A stretch of DNA of 64,000 nucleotides from Paenibacillus macerans (GCF_900454495.1 NZ_UGSI01000001.1:1736001-1800000), one strand, 5' to 3'. Shown: positions 8,800-18,180, numbered from the stretch's first letter. The notes: generated by a model from the sequence alone, not told the origin. Made by a program: numbers and translations.

Positions 8800-9449
8800 C
8801 CTACCACTGCCTTTCTGGATCGATTGATATTTCTGATAATGATGTTAGGAATGATCAACAGCAGCACAATAGAGCCGTAAACCCCTATTGTATAGCTGGT
8901 AGCGTAGTTGAGACCAAATCCCTGATAAAAAAGGGAGGTGATGAGATGAATTGTCATGTTCGTAAAACAAAAGGCGTAACTTCGGATCATCCAGTTCCGG
9001 TGCCGAATGATGCGTTTCTTTTTGATTTGTACAAGCGCCGTAATGGTGATAAACAGCCATATTAGATTAAGAGCGTTGAACCCCATACTGCTTATTTTTC
9101 CTCCGGTAGCATAAGGAGCCATATATCCGGAAGTAATCACGACAAGAAGGACGGATACTAAATAAACGTAGCCGTTTATACGGTGGAACTTGCGGCTTTT
9201 TTCAAGGACGCGGTTGGAGAAGTTGAGCAACCCTGTCGCCATGGCGATGCAGGCAAACGCAACATGAACGTGCATAACGTTGATCCAGACCGGAAGATTA
9301 AGTTCGCGCTTCAGGCCGATTTTATGGCTTATAAACGCCTTTGCTTCGGGATCGATAATAAAATTGGCCACCAAAGCGTAAAGGATAAATAGAATACTGA
9401 TGCAGGCCAATAAGCCGTATGATATTTTCCACTCCTTCATGCGATCCAT
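8796..9449 (-). CDS. DUF2306-like multi-pass membrane protein
   Basis: 217 residues with about six hydrophobic segments. Conserved-looking histidines HVHVAF, FHRINGYVYL and RHRNWMIRSYAFCF match what I recall of the DUF2306 family; such His in helices can bind heme or metal, which is inference. It sits between two DJ-1/PfpI-like genes in one operon, 34 bases after the first and overlapping the second. Confidence 0.7.
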   Translation of the reverse strand: MDRMKEWKISYGLLACISILFILYALVANFIIDPEAKAFISHKIGLKRELNLPVWINVMHVHVAFACIAMATGLLNFSNRVLEKSRKFHRINGYVYLVSVLLVVITSGYMAPYATGGKISSMGFNALNLIWLFITITALVQIKKKRIIRHRNWMIRSYAFCFTNMTIHLITSLFYQGFGLNYATSYTIGVYGSIVLLLIIPNIIIRNINRSRKAVVG

Positions 9450-9483
9450 CCCCTCATTTTAATTGCCAAATCGCATTTATGGG

Positions 9484-10515
9484 TTAGGTAACACGCTTGC
9501 CTGTTAATTTGGATGCAGGCAGTATGCCGGCCCTGGCGAATCCAATCATGTCATCTCCACGCACGGTAACTTCGAATTTTAGATTTAACCGCATAGGTTT
9601 CGTGACGCGCAGCGACCAGGTGAGCTTATTGTCCTGAAGTAAGGGATTTATAAACTCGACCGTCTCATCCCCTTGTGTAGCCTGGCCTTGGACCAACCCA
9701 TTCCTTATGGAAATGGAGAGCTTGACCTCCAGTTTTCCAACAGGCGTAGCAATTGTTGTATCCCAATCCCCGTCGAAGTCAGATTCTCCGGGTAATTTTA
9801 TATCCGGGGTATCATAAATCATCCCCATATTGTTCGTCGCGTTCGTTTCTTCGTCGGTCTCTGCCTTGTGAGAGCCAGGCGCCCTTCCTTCTTCCCGCCA
9901 GACCGTTCCTCTCCGTTCGTATTCGAACAGTTGCTCTACCGCGTGCGCGATGCGCGGTCCAAGCTCGCGTTCCACCAGATACAGCGCTACATCGAGTCCC
10001 GAAGTAACGCCGCCACCAGTGACCAGGTTGCCGCTATCCACTACGCGTGCAGGAACGGGAATGGCTCCGGTTGCTCCAAGTACATCCATGCCCAGATGAT
10101 GCGTTACCGCTGGTCTGCCCTCCAAGAGCCCTCCCATGGCCAGTAACAGGGAACCGCCGCAAACCGTGGCAACGATGATGTCATTTTGCCCGAGTGCTTG
10201 CTCAATCATTTCAACCAATTCGGTATTCAGTGCCCGCGACAGAATGGCTGGGGGCGAATTCGGCCCATCTCCTTCGACGTCGCCCGACGCGCCAGGTACA
10301 AGAATGATGCCTGTTCGTTCCGGGTTCAGTCTGCCACTCGCTTCAATTTTTAACCCGTTGATGCCGCTGGTGACGGATCTCGGCCCTTCAGCGGTAACGA
10401 ATTCTACGCTTAACGCGTGTTCAGCATACATTGCCGCGGCACAAAAAACTTCGTAAGGTGCAATGGCATCCAGAAGGTCAAAGCCATCAAAAAGCACGAC
10501 TTGAACCGTTAACAT
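9484..10515 (-). CDS. DJ-1/PfpI-family protein with extra C-terminal domain
   Basis: 343 residues. Residues 1-215 are a DJ-1/PfpI domain closely similar to the secreted paralogue at 8029-8799 (Cys119 in ATVCGG), but without a signal peptide. Residues about 220-343 are an added domain rich in beta strands (DGDWDTTIATPVGKLEVKLSISI; FINPLLQDNKLTWSLRV) that I cannot name with certainty. The ATG follows GAGGAGG at good distance. First gene of the three-gene operon; cytoplasmic. Enzymatic activity unknown. Confidence 0.85.
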   Translation of the reverse strand: MLTVQVVLFDGFDLLDAIAPYEVFCAAAMYAEHALSVEFVTAEGPRSVTSGINGLKIEASGRLNPERTGIILVPGASGDVEGDGPNSPPAILSRALNTELVEMIEQALGQNDIIVATVCGGSLLLAMGGLLEGRPAVTHHLGMDVLGATGAIPVPARVVDSGNLVTGGGVTSGLDVALYLVERELGPRIAHAVEQLFEYERRGTVWREEGRAPGSHKAETDEETNATNNMGMIYDTPDIKLPGESDFDGDWDTTIATPVGKLEVKLSISIRNGLVQGQATQGDETVEFINPLLQDNKLTWSLRVTKPMRLNLKFEVTVRGDDMIGFARAGILPASKLTGKRVT

Positions 10516-10583
10516 CCATAAACCTCCTCATATTCAAAGTCAATAGATTGATCCTCGAACCTGCGGATCGTATCAGGGAAAAG

Positions 10584-10799
10584 TTATTTTGTCAGAAGAT
10601 CCTTCAGCCTGTGATATTCCTTCTCGTCGATTTCACCACTCGCCATCCGACCTTTTAGAATCAATGCGATGTCACGGTCTTTTGGATTGGAATCTCTGTA
10701 GCGATGACGAATCAGATAAATTCGAATTGCGACAAAAGAAAAAAGCGTAAGACAAAATAGAGCACCGAATGGAAAAAATGAGAAACTTCCGTATTCCAA
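10584..10799 (-). CDS. Small membrane protein with SHOCT domain
   Basis: About 71 residues: one transmembrane helix (FPFGALFCLTLFSFVAIRIYLI) then a SHOCT domain, LKGRMASGEIDEKEYHRLKDLL, a short oligomerisation/processing motif at the C-terminus of many small membrane proteins. A GAAGGAGG lies 8 bases before the TTG at 10797-10799, which I take as the start. Role unknown. Confidence 0.7.
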   Translation of the reverse strand: MEYGSFSFFPFGALFCLTLFSFVAIRIYLIRHRYRDSNPKDRDIALILKGRMASGEIDEKEYHRLKDLLTK

Positions 10800-11010
10800 G
10801 TTTGTCAACCTCCTTCATCCGTTTTTGCGTAGAACGGGCCCTAACTCGCGATATTTGCTGTCCGACTCGGCAAGAAGTATCGTAACAAACGAGTATCTCA
10901 AATGAAGTTGTATAAAGGTCACAAAACAATAAACAAATCATCACAAATTAGGTGGTTCTGTTTGTTGCATGGGGTTAAATGATAAACTAGTTTTCAAAGG
11001 TGGGATATTC

Positions 11011-11697
11011 ATGAGTGAAATCAGTACCATACTGGTTGTAGACGATGATCAAAGCATTGTTGAACTATTGAGCGACTTTTTAGAGTATGAAAATTATCGC
11101 GTTATAACCGCTTGCGATTCTGTTCAAGCTTGGACATTGTTTGAGCAGAATTCCATTCATTGTATTGTTCTTGACATCATGATGCCGGGTCAAAACGGGT
11201 TTGAGTTATGTCGCCGGATTCGGGAGAAGAGTAACGTTCCGATCCTTTTCTTGAGCGCACGCAGCGACGATGTGGACAAGATTCGCGGCCTGACGCTCGG
11301 CGGCGATGATTATATTGTCAAAACCGCTTCACCCGGTGAAATTGTAGCCAGGATAAAAGCTGTACTACGACGTTCTGTTTCCCAACTGCAAATGAGTGAG
11401 AGAATCTTGGATTTTGGCCGCATCAAGCTAAATCTATCCACAAGAGAAGTATTCGTGGATGGGAAGAGTGTAGTGCTCACCCCGAGGGAATATGAATTAT
11501 TGCGATTATTTGCCGAACACCCCAGGCATGTTTTTTCATATGAACAGATACTTTCGAAATTTTGGAATGGGGTAGGTGACAGGCATACGATTCGGGTGCA
11601 CATCGGTCGACTTCGCGAGAAAATTGAATCCGATCCGAACCATCCTCAATACCTAGTCAACGTATGGGGAATAGGGTATCGCTTCGAGGGAGGTTAA
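11011..11697 (+). CDS. OmpR/PhoB-type response regulator
   Basis: 228 residues. Receiver domain with acidic pocket DDD at 11-13, phospho-acceptor Asp55 (VLDIMMPG) and conserved Lys near residue 104 (IVKTAS), then a winged-helix DNA-binding domain (LTPREYELLRLF; HIGRLREKIE; WGIGYRF). The ATG at 11011 has AAAGGTGG 7 bases upstream; an earlier ATG at 10969 lacks a site. Forms an operon with the kinase that begins 1 base after its stop. Confidence 0.95.
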   Translation: MSEISTILVVDDDQSIVELLSDFLEYENYRVITACDSVQAWTLFEQNSIHCIVLDIMMPGQNGFELCRRIREKSNVPILFLSARSDDVDKIRGLTLGGDDYIVKTASPGEIVARIKAVLRRSVSQLQMSERILDFGRIKLNLSTREVFVDGKSVVLTPREYELLRLFAEHPRHVFSYEQILSKFWNGVGDRHTIRVHIGRLREKIESDPNHPQYLVNVWGIGYRFEGG

Positions 11698-11698
11698 G

Positions 11699-13033
11699 AT
11701 GAGAACACTTCGTATTCGTTCGTTTACTATACTGCTTTTCTTCTTCTTAATGTTAGTGCCGTGGATCTTTTATGTGACAACACACTTCATAGAGACAAAA
11801 ACGCTCAGCTTCGCAAAAAACGGAGCTCAAGCCGAGATTCTGCAAGGACAATGGATCGAGAAGATCGTACAGCTGATCGAAACCAATTCGAACAAATGGA
11901 GGGATCCGAATTGGCAAAACCAATTGCATCATGAGTTGCAACAAGCGAAAATGGAAGCGGCTATTCTATCTGCATCAGATCAAGAAATTTACCGTTCTAA
12001 TCCACAGAGCCATGGCATATTGCCTTCTACCGAACGGTTCTCCATTATAGAGGACGGGCATTTGCTCGGAAAGGTCATTATTTATCTTCCGAAGTCAAAT
12101 GCGGCTAAGTTCATTTCGATATTTACCGGGCTATTGTTAGCTTTTTTTATTGTCGGTGTTGAAATGCGAAGGTTTCTTCTTAAGCCTCTCGAAAAGATGA
12201 GCTTTGCAGCCAGAAAAGTCGCTGCAGGAGATTGGGACGTAGAGTTGCCTGGATCCTATATCACCGAAATCTCTGAGGTACGCGATGCATTCGAAATGAT
12301 GGTGAATGGAATGCAAAAAGCTTTTCAAAAACAAGCGGAATTGGAAGAAGAGCGCCGATTCGTCATTACAGCTGTCGCTCATGATTTGCGTACCCCATTG
12401 TTCGCTTTACGAGGTTACTTGGATGGTCTGGAACAAGGCATTGCCCAATCCCCGGATAAAATAACCAAATATTTGGCCGTTTGTAAGGAAAAATCGGCGC
12501 AATTGGACCGGTTGGTAGAGGACCTGTTCACATTTACAAAGATGGAGCATGTGCAGATGGATCTTCATCATCAGAAGATTGATATTAAATTCATCATCCT
12601 GAAATCGATTGACAGTTTAAGTCCGCTAGCTCGCCAAAAGAACCTCTCGATTTCGACCCATATTGAAGACGACTGCTTCATTAACGGTGATGTGCATTTA
12701 TTGGAACGAGCGATGAACAATTTGTTGGATAATGCCGTCAGACACACACCCTCGTATGGTGAAATTGTTGTTCAATGTTATAAAGAAGGTAACAAAATAA
12801 AGTTTATGATCCGTGATACCGGCCCGGGCTTCTCCTCGGAAGAACTACATCGAGTTTTTGAACCTCTATATCGTGGTGAAGCATCTAGAAATCGTTCAAC
12901 TGGAGGTAGCGGATTAGGGCTGACCATTTCACAACGAATTGTAAGGCTTCACGGAGGTGAGCTCTCCGCAGGCAACCATTCGGAAGGCGGAGCGCTGCTA
13001 ACGGGTTGGATACCTGTAACTAACCCAGGCTAA
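11699..13033 (+). CDS. Sensor histidine kinase
   Basis: 444 residues. Two membrane helices (about 8-27 and 138-157) flank an extracellular sensor of about 110 residues; then a HAMP linker, the dimerisation box with His228 (AHDLRTP), N box NNLLDNAVRHTP, G1 DTGPGF and G2 GGSGLGL. Phosphorylates the adjacent response regulator. Signal unknown; a nearby target could be the CPBP protease 0.3 kb downstream. Confidence 0.95.
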   Translation: MRTLRIRSFTILLFFFLMLVPWIFYVTTHFIETKTLSFAKNGAQAEILQGQWIEKIVQLIETNSNKWRDPNWQNQLHHELQQAKMEAAILSASDQEIYRSNPQSHGILPSTERFSIIEDGHLLGKVIIYLPKSNAAKFISIFTGLLLAFFIVGVEMRRFLLKPLEKMSFAARKVAAGDWDVELPGSYITEISEVRDAFEMMVNGMQKAFQKQAELEEERRFVITAVAHDLRTPLFALRGYLDGLEQGIAQSPDKITKYLAVCKEKSAQLDRLVEDLFTFTKMEHVQMDLHHQKIDIKFIILKSIDSLSPLARQKNLSISTHIEDDCFINGDVHLLERAMNNLLDNAVRHTPSYGEIVVQCYKEGNKIKFMIRDTGPGFSSEELHRVFEPLYRGEASRNRSTGGSGLGLTISQRIVRLHGGELSAGNHSEGGALLTGWIPVTNPG

Positions 13034-13295
13034 AATCGAAGAACGAACGTTACTGGACAATTTTCCTGATCACAATAAGGAAACATCCCCTGAAGTTCTT
13101 TGCTTTGTGGGATAGCGCCAGCAGATAAAAGGCATACCTCAAATACCCTGATTGAAAAGCCATGATACCAAAAGAATTACAATTAGCCATGGAGCCTCCG
13201 TCTTGGACGCAGTTTCCGCTCATGTTATGATAACTTAATCAACACAAATCATTTCCGAAAGGTTGAGATTTTCCTGCCATCGGTAACGACCATTG

Positions 13296-13337
13296 CAATG
13301 AAGCTCTTGGGAAAAGATCCTGAGAGCTTTTCATTGT
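13296..13337 (+). promoter_or_regulatory. Hairpin in the leader of the CPBP gene
   Basis: CAATGAAGCTCT at 13296-13307 pairs with AGAGCTTTTCATTG at 13324-13337 with a 2-base bulge. It ends about 12 bases before the ribosome binding site of the CPBP gene and could be an attenuator or mRNA 5' stabiliser. The rest of the 330-base gap after the kinase gene shows nothing I can support. Confidence 0.4.
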
Positions 13338-13363
13338 AGATGAACAGAAAAGGAGAAATAAAC

Positions 13364-14176
13364 ATGATTCGGAAATCAGCATTGATTGTGTATCTGATCA
13401 TTTCTTTCGGTTGGACATGGGGGTGTTGGATTTCAGCTTATCGGTGGAGCAGATCGACAGACCATTTTTTACGAACGGATATGACGATTTTTCATCTTGC
13501 CGGAAATTTTTCCATTGTTCAACTGTTATTCGCACTAGGCGTGTTCGGTCCTTTGCTCGGATTCCTTGCGGTCCGTACCCGAGAGGGAGTTATACTGTTC
13601 AGACGTCCGGGTCGAGCTGATATCCGTTTCGCATTATCTATTCCGATCGTGATCGCAATTCCGATGTTCGTACTCAGCATCCTGCTCAGCAGTTTGGCGG
13701 ATGCAACATGGCAAGCGGTTGCGTTATCCGTAATCGGATATTTCATTTCAAATGTGCTGACAAGCGGAACCGAGGAGTTTGGTTGGCGCGGATATCTGTA
13801 TCCTTATTTGAAGACAAGGGAACAAGATTTCTGGCACGCTGCATGGAAGGGGGGCTTCATCTGGGCATTATGGCACTATCCGTTGCTCTTTATTTTGTAT
13901 GTGGACGCGGGGCTGGCTGTTCTTGTGCCTTCTCTGATTGGATTTACAGCGTCCATCGTCGCCATGAACTATATCACCAATTTTATCTTTGAACGATCAG
14001 GCTCCATCCTGCTTGTGATGGTGTTGCATGCCTTGAACAATACGGTCAGTTTTACTTTGATCAGTCTGTACCCGGAAACACCGTTCACGATTGTGAGCAG
14101 TCTGATGGCGTGGGCGGTTGTCGGATACTTGGAGAAAACATGGACAACTGGCGGCTGGCCGAGGACGAGTGAATGA
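13364..14176 (+). CDS. CPBP-family intramembrane metalloprotease
   Basis: 270 residues, about eight hydrophobic segments. The three family motifs are present: EEFGWRGYL (EExxxR type), WALWHYP and LHALNN, which supply the Glu and His residues of the membrane-embedded site. Start at the ATG at 13364 because AAAGGAG lies 8 bases before it; an ATG at 13340 lacks a site. Related proteins act in bacteriocin immunity or prenyl-protein-like processing, but the substrate here is unknown. Confidence 0.85.
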   Translation: MIRKSALIVYLIISFGWTWGCWISAYRWSRSTDHFLRTDMTIFHLAGNFSIVQLLFALGVFGPLLGFLAVRTREGVILFRRPGRADIRFALSIPIVIAIPMFVLSILLSSLADATWQAVALSVIGYFISNVLTSGTEEFGWRGYLYPYLKTREQDFWHAAWKGGFIWALWHYPLLFILYVDAGLAVLVPSLIGFTASIVAMNYITNFIFERSGSILLVMVLHALNNTVSFTLISLYPETPFTIVSSLMAWAVVGYLEKTWTTGGWPRTSE

Positions 14177-14204
14177 ACAGATCAATGTAGTGGTAATCTG
14201 GCAA

Positions 14205-14460
14205 GATAACTACTGCATGATATCCCGTTTCAGTCATTCGGCGTCCATTTAGCCGTACAGTGGTGAGAGCCACTACCCGCTGCTCGTGTCTGCGATCAGC
14301 CAGTTCGCTATCGACTGACGCGACAGTTTCACCCCTGACCGCATAAACAGTTGTTCCTGACGATAACGGTGCAGCACCCCACGTATTTCTGATTCACCAC
14401 AATCGATGGCGAGGTCGAGTGCCCAGACACCATGGGCACAGGTATGAGACAGGTGAGGAT
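14205..14460 (-). pseudogene. Degenerate IS66-type transposase remnant
   Basis: On the minus strand, 14378 to 14281 reads LHRYRQEQLFMRSGVKLSRQ then SIANWLIADTSS, the typical IS66 TnpC segment (normally LPLYRQEQLF...). Downstream in the same frame WLSPLYG and MDAE and LKRDIMQ follow but are broken by TAG, TAA and TGA stops; upstream the match shifts frame (VNQKYV). No ends can be defined. Confidence 0.55.
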
Positions 14461-14868
14461 TGGCGCGTATCGTTTAAGCAGGGCATGCTGAACATTTCGC
14501 TTTTTAGCCGTGCACGACGGGTCTAGCGTGCAGCAGCGCGATGATGACGATAAAGCTCCTGGATGACCAGCAGTTCTTTGACAGACCTCGTGTCAGCCGA
14601 GTTGTCGCCGCTCGCTTTCGTTGACGAGAGCTGGGCGGCGATTTCTTACGCTTGGATAATTTCGCAGAGCTCATTTTTTCTTGAGCAGTGTGTGAACGAA
14701 TACTGGTAAGCAGTTTTAATTAGTCGAATATAAAAATAAAACCCGGATAAATCTTTGATCGTCTCGATCTGTCCCATCTTGAGCATCTCCCCGTCCCCAT
14801 AACCTTTCGCTTCTCTCTATGAATAGGATACAGGAGTCTTCTGTTGCGGTCTATTCCCCCACGATTTA
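14461..14868. other. Intergenic stretch without a supported gene
   Basis: Probably more of the same transposon debris up to about 14700 (base use unlike the neighbours), then a pyrimidine-rich stretch and a short hairpin CCCCCACGATTTATTGGGGG at 14856-14875. No gene can be supported. Confidence 0.4.
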
Positions 14869-15285
14869 TTGGGGGATTTCTGCTTGTTTTTTCCGGGGAT
14901 TTCACTTTGCTCTTTCGGGGTACTTTTAGTCTACATTACACACTCGATTAGCCGGCTGCCCGAAGCGTTGGATCTTCCTGTCGAACCGCGCTTGCACACG
15001 AGTTATCTGCCGCAGGAGATGATTCGTTTTATTGGTCGTACATGGGAGGGGGCGCCTCTTGAGGAGCATCATCTTATTGAATTTTCCCGTTTTTACTACA
15101 AAGAGTGGCTTGAGCGGTTGAATCGGCAAAAACCGCGAATTGAACAAACGAAAAAGGCCTTTCGTGACTCCTCCCTTCAGATGGATGAGATCGACCAAGA
15201 GGTAAAACGTTTGGATAACAAGTGGGAGCACCTTCATTCGTCTGTTGAAGAAAAAAGGGAAACCTTTAAAAAGGTTATGAAATGA
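14869..15285 (+). CDS. Hypothetical protein with C-terminal coiled coil, possibly a gene end
   Basis: Open frame of 138 codons. From about residue 28 the sequence looks like real protein (SRLPEALDLPVEPRL; YLPQEMIRFIGRTWEG; YYKEWLERLNRQKPRIEQ) and ends in a charged, probable coiled-coil stretch. The first 27 residues, rich in F/L/G, overlap a hairpin and may not be coding; an internal ATG at 15019 has GCAGGAG directly before it. I do not recognise the family. Its position among transposon remnants suggests a truncated gene. Confidence 0.4.
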   Translation: MGDFCLFFPGISLCSFGVLLVYITHSISRLPEALDLPVEPRLHTSYLPQEMIRFIGRTWEGAPLEEHHLIEFSRFYYKEWLERLNRQKPRIEQTKKAFRDSSLQMDEIDQEVKRLDNKWEHLHSSVEEKRETFKKVMK

Positions 15286-15349
15286 AGCAAATTGAACTGC
15301 AGATGATCGGAGAAGCCGGATCTTGACGGGAGATCAGCTGGGGTTCCAA

Positions 15350-15577
15350 TCACGTGCACGATTCATCGTATAACGGGCACATGGTTTGCGCTTCCGCCCG
15401 GACCGCGTCCCTCATCTCGGCGGGCATGAGCGCTTTCGCTTGTCTTCCATAACCGAGCACAATGGAGCAAGCGGAGTCGAGCGTATGGAACTCGACCTCC
15501 TCCTCGACCCATCCATTGGCAGGCAAAGCTGTGGCAGCCTCCGCAGCCGACCATCCCGTTGGTCGACTACTAATCAT
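15350..15577 (-). pseudogene. C-terminal fragment of a WYL-type (YafY-like) regulator
   Basis: 75 codons ending GWVEEEVEFHTLDSACSIVL, then LGYGRQAKALMPAEMRDAV. This matches the C-terminal (WCX) extension of HTH-WYL regulators, whose usual pattern is a beta stretch followed by 'G..A.VL.P.ELR..V'. The N-terminal HTH and most of the WYL domain are missing. It ends against the map gene. Confidence 0.6.
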
Positions 15578-15578
15578 T

Positions 15579-16325
15579 CTATTGCGCCGTCAGGATTTGT
15601 GGACCTTCAGCCGTGATGGCGATCGTATGCTCGTATTGGGCGGCAAGCTTACGGTCCAGCGTCCGCGCGGTCCAGCCGTCCGGATCGATTGTCATGTAAT
15701 AGGTGCCTTCGGTGATCATGGGCTCGATCGTGAACACCATGCCTTCCTTGATGCGGGGGCCTTTGCCGGGATTGCCGATATGCACATAAGTCGGCTCCTC
15801 GTGCAGGTCACGACCGATGCCATGGGCGAGAAGGTCGCGCACGACGCCGAAGCCGTGCGACTCCGCATGCCGCTGGATCGCGCTTGTCACGTCACCGAGC
15901 CGATTGCCGGGCTGCGCCTGCGCGATGCCGAGGTCAAGGCATTCCTTCGTGACGCGCATCAGCTTCTCGGCCGTAGGCGAGATCTTCCCGACCGCATAGC
16001 TCCAGGCCGAATCGCCGAGCCAGCCGTCGAGCTCCGCAACCGTGTCGATCGTCACGATATCGCCTTCCTCAAGTGGCTTATCGCTAGGAAATCCATGCGC
16101 GATCACGTCGTTGACGGAGGCGCACGTCGCATATGGATAGCCCTTGTAGCCCTTCTCGTATGGCTTGGCGCCATGCTTCAAAATAATGTCCTCGAATATG
16201 CGATCAATCTCGTTCGTCGTGATGCCCGGTTTGATGAGCGGGGCGATCGTGCGATGGCATTCGGCCACCACTTGGCATGCCTTGCGGATGGCCTCAATTT
16301 CATGCTTGCTTTTTAGGATAATCAT
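15579..16325 (-). CDS. map: Methionine aminopeptidase, type I
   Basis: 248 residues, the usual length of type I enzymes without N-terminal zinc extension. Metal ligands are seen in order: Asp in TIDT, Asp in GDSAWSY, His in AHGIGRDLHEEP, Glu in FTIEPM and Glu in QYEHT. Removes the N-terminal Met from nascent proteins. The start ATG at 16323-16325 follows a GAAGGAG somewhat far upstream (about 13 bases). It lies 7 bases after a tetR gene. A map copy away from the ribosomal operon is likely a second copy, possibly target- or inhibitor-resistant; that is inference. Confidence 0.92.
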   Translation of the reverse strand: MIILKSKHEIEAIRKACQVVAECHRTIAPLIKPGITTNEIDRIFEDIILKHGAKPYEKGYKGYPYATCASVNDVIAHGFPSDKPLEEGDIVTIDTVAELDGWLGDSAWSYAVGKISPTAEKLMRVTKECLDLGIAQAQPGNRLGDVTSAIQRHAESHGFGVVRDLLAHGIGRDLHEEPTYVHIGNPGKGPRIKEGMVFTIEPMITEGTYYMTIDPDGWTARTLDRKLAAQYEHTIAITAEGPQILTAQ

Positions 16326-16332
16326 GTTCGTA

Positions 16333-16917
16333 TCAGGACTCCTTCGTAATAGCTTGCATTGCGAGCTGGGCGATTCGATCGACGTCCAACTCGGAAGCGC
16401 CCGTATAGTAGCGTAGCCCGCTGCAGCCGACCAGCACGACAAGCATATGGTCGACGCTGTCGTCTTCGCGCCGGGCGATCGATTGAAGCGGGACGTACAA
16501 GCGTTCCATGAATCGTCTCTTGACGGGGTGCCGATCCTTCTCAGGCAAGCCTGCATAATGTTCCGCCGCCATTTTGTAGACGAGATATGCGCGGGCATCC
16601 GACTGCCACAGCCGGAGCAACGCCTTGCAATACGTCAACAGTTGACTATCATTCGGGCTTCCGCCTCTGATATTCGCCCATTCTGCCAGGGCTTGCTCGC
16701 ATCGCTCGAAGCCGCTATCCAGCACATCTTCGATTAATAAATGTCGGTTGGGGTAATAATGGTATACCGTGCCGTAACCGAGTTTGGCCTCGCGGGCGAC
16801 GTCGCGAATATCAAAGCTGCCTCCCGTGCGGAAGTAGGCGTGCGCGGCGGCGTCCAGGATCTGTTCTCTGCGCTGCATGCGGATCAGCTCATTTTGTTCT
16901 TTGGTACGGGGGCACAT
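16333..16917 (-). CDS. TetR-family transcriptional regulator
   Basis: About 194 residues. HTH at residues 15-60: RREQILDAAAHAYF ... VAREAKLGYGTVYHYYPNRHLLIEDV, the classic TetR helix set. The C-terminal ligand domain is not assignable. AAGGAGG lies 11 bases before the ATG at 16915-16917. Co-transcribed with the map gene, which it probably controls together with itself. Confidence 0.92.
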   Translation of the reverse strand: MCPRTKEQNELIRMQRREQILDAAAHAYFRTGGSFDIRDVAREAKLGYGTVYHYYPNRHLLIEDVLDSGFERCEQALAEWANIRGGSPNDSQLLTYCKALLRLWQSDARAYLVYKMAAEHYAGLPEKDRHPVKRRFMERLYVPLQSIARREDDSVDHMLVVLVGCSGLRYYTGASELDVDRIAQLAMQAITKES

Positions 16918-17069
16918 GGACGAATGAACCTCCTTGTTTAGACCTGCAAATTTGTCGATGAAAATATAATAAAGCATGGGGCGAGGAGATGCAAATATTC
17001 AGGCGACAGTAGCAGCATTAAGTTCCTCACGGATAACGATCGTTGAACTTTGCTCAGCTGCGAATCTCG

Positions 17070-17109
17070 AAAAGCGAGCCCCATGTAGAGAAAGGGAGCT
17101 CGCTTTTTT
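17070..17109 (+). terminator. Intrinsic terminator
   Basis: AAAAGCGAGC (17070-17079) pairs with GCTCGCTTTT (17098-17107), followed by a T-run. The stem also has A's before it, so it can work on both strands. It lies in the 220 bases without gene right of tetR. Confidence 0.65.
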
Positions 17110-17197
17110 AAACGATGATTTTGTCTTTCGTTGTGTCATAAAAGCGAGGCAGCAAGTTGTACAGATTAGGGCGATTTTGGACTCATATTAAAGTCGA

Positions 17198-17283
17198 CCG
17201 GCGCAATGCCTTCCGCTCGCCACACCGTGCCTCTTTTCTCGTACTCGAATAACTGTTCTACAGCATTCGCGATTTGGGGCCCT
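17198..17283 (-). pseudogene. Fragment of a DJ-1/PfpI gene (3' end copy)
   Basis: Almost identical over about 85 bases to 8049-8132, the 3' end of the secreted PfpI-like gene; it encodes the same IANAVEQLFEYEKRGTVW and AEGIAP, then diverges. The similarity stops exactly where the IS5-type transposase remnant begins, so this is one half of a rearrangement junction. Confidence 0.75.
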
Positions 17284-17938
17284 GATTCGGGTTTGCTGAA
17301 CGATTTTTATCCCGCGCTTCATTCAGCAAATTCAGATCGGTCGGATACGCCACATCCGCCGGGGCGCAGGTGGCGTCCACCAACAGTGTCCCTTGATTCG
17401 GTTGTTCTGGCGTTTCCGACGCCGCGGTGGAATCGATGGCCTCATCGGTCTCAAGTTCGGACGCTTCCGGTGGCGCCGCCGATCACGTTGCTTGGATCGT
17501 TGTCATCGTCTCTCATTTCCTTCGCGCCCTCGGTGGCGATGATCTCGTTCAGCTCGGCCAGCACGTCCGTCAGACGTTTGCGGAAATGCGTCATCATGGA
17601 ATGGTGGAACGGCGGCTTCATGACAAATCCGGGCAAAGGAATGAAGTATTGCATATAGGGATTCTCGCTGATCGACGCCAGGGTTTCTCTATCGGTCAAC
17701 TGCATGCGCTCCTGAATGATCAGCGCGCCGAGCCCATCCGCAGGCTGATCGTTTGCTGACCGCGGAAGGTGTCTTTGAAGAAACGACCGTATTTCTGTTC
17801 AGCCGCCGCCCACGACACCAACTGAGCCAACTGAACCCAGCGATTCCCTTCATCCAGTTTTCCGCCGAAGGGAAGAAAGAAATCGCCAGGCAGGATCAAT
17901 TGATTGTCGAGGTGTGCTGTCGTCTTGAACATTTTCAT
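17284..17938 (-). pseudogene. IS5/IS1182-like transposase, truncated and frameshifted
   Basis: Starts at the ATG at 17936-17938 with AAGGAGCG upstream: MKMFKTTAHLDNQLILPGDF, WVQLAQLVSW, RFFKDTFRGQQTISLRMG. After a frame change it continues MQLTDRETLASISENPYMQYF, PPFHHSMMTHFRKRL, and after another NQGTLLVDATCAPADVAYPTDLNLLNEAR. This is the N-terminal half of DUF772-containing transposases; the catalytic C-terminal half is absent, cut at the PfpI fragment. Confidence 0.75.
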
Positions 17939-18170
17939 CGCTCCTTCTGCAAGGATTTTGGGCTGTTTTCCGAAGATTCCTTTGCATATGATTTCGACAT
18001 ACAAATCCCGAATCCCTTGTGCTTACTCGACCGAACCCCATAATACTGGAGGTACTCTTCTTTTTCAAAGTTCAATATAATTCATTACAGGAATAGCTCC
18101 TAACATTTTTTGTTTTAACAAAAGAGTAAGCGATTACAGTAGGCAACGGAGTTCCTTGATTTTCTTTTAT

Positions 18171-18180
18171 GTTACATAAC
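18171..18180. repeat. Left target-site duplication of the IS4-type element
   Basis: GTTACATAAC, identical to 19685-19694. Ten-base duplications are typical of the IS4 / IS231 group. Confidence 0.85.
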
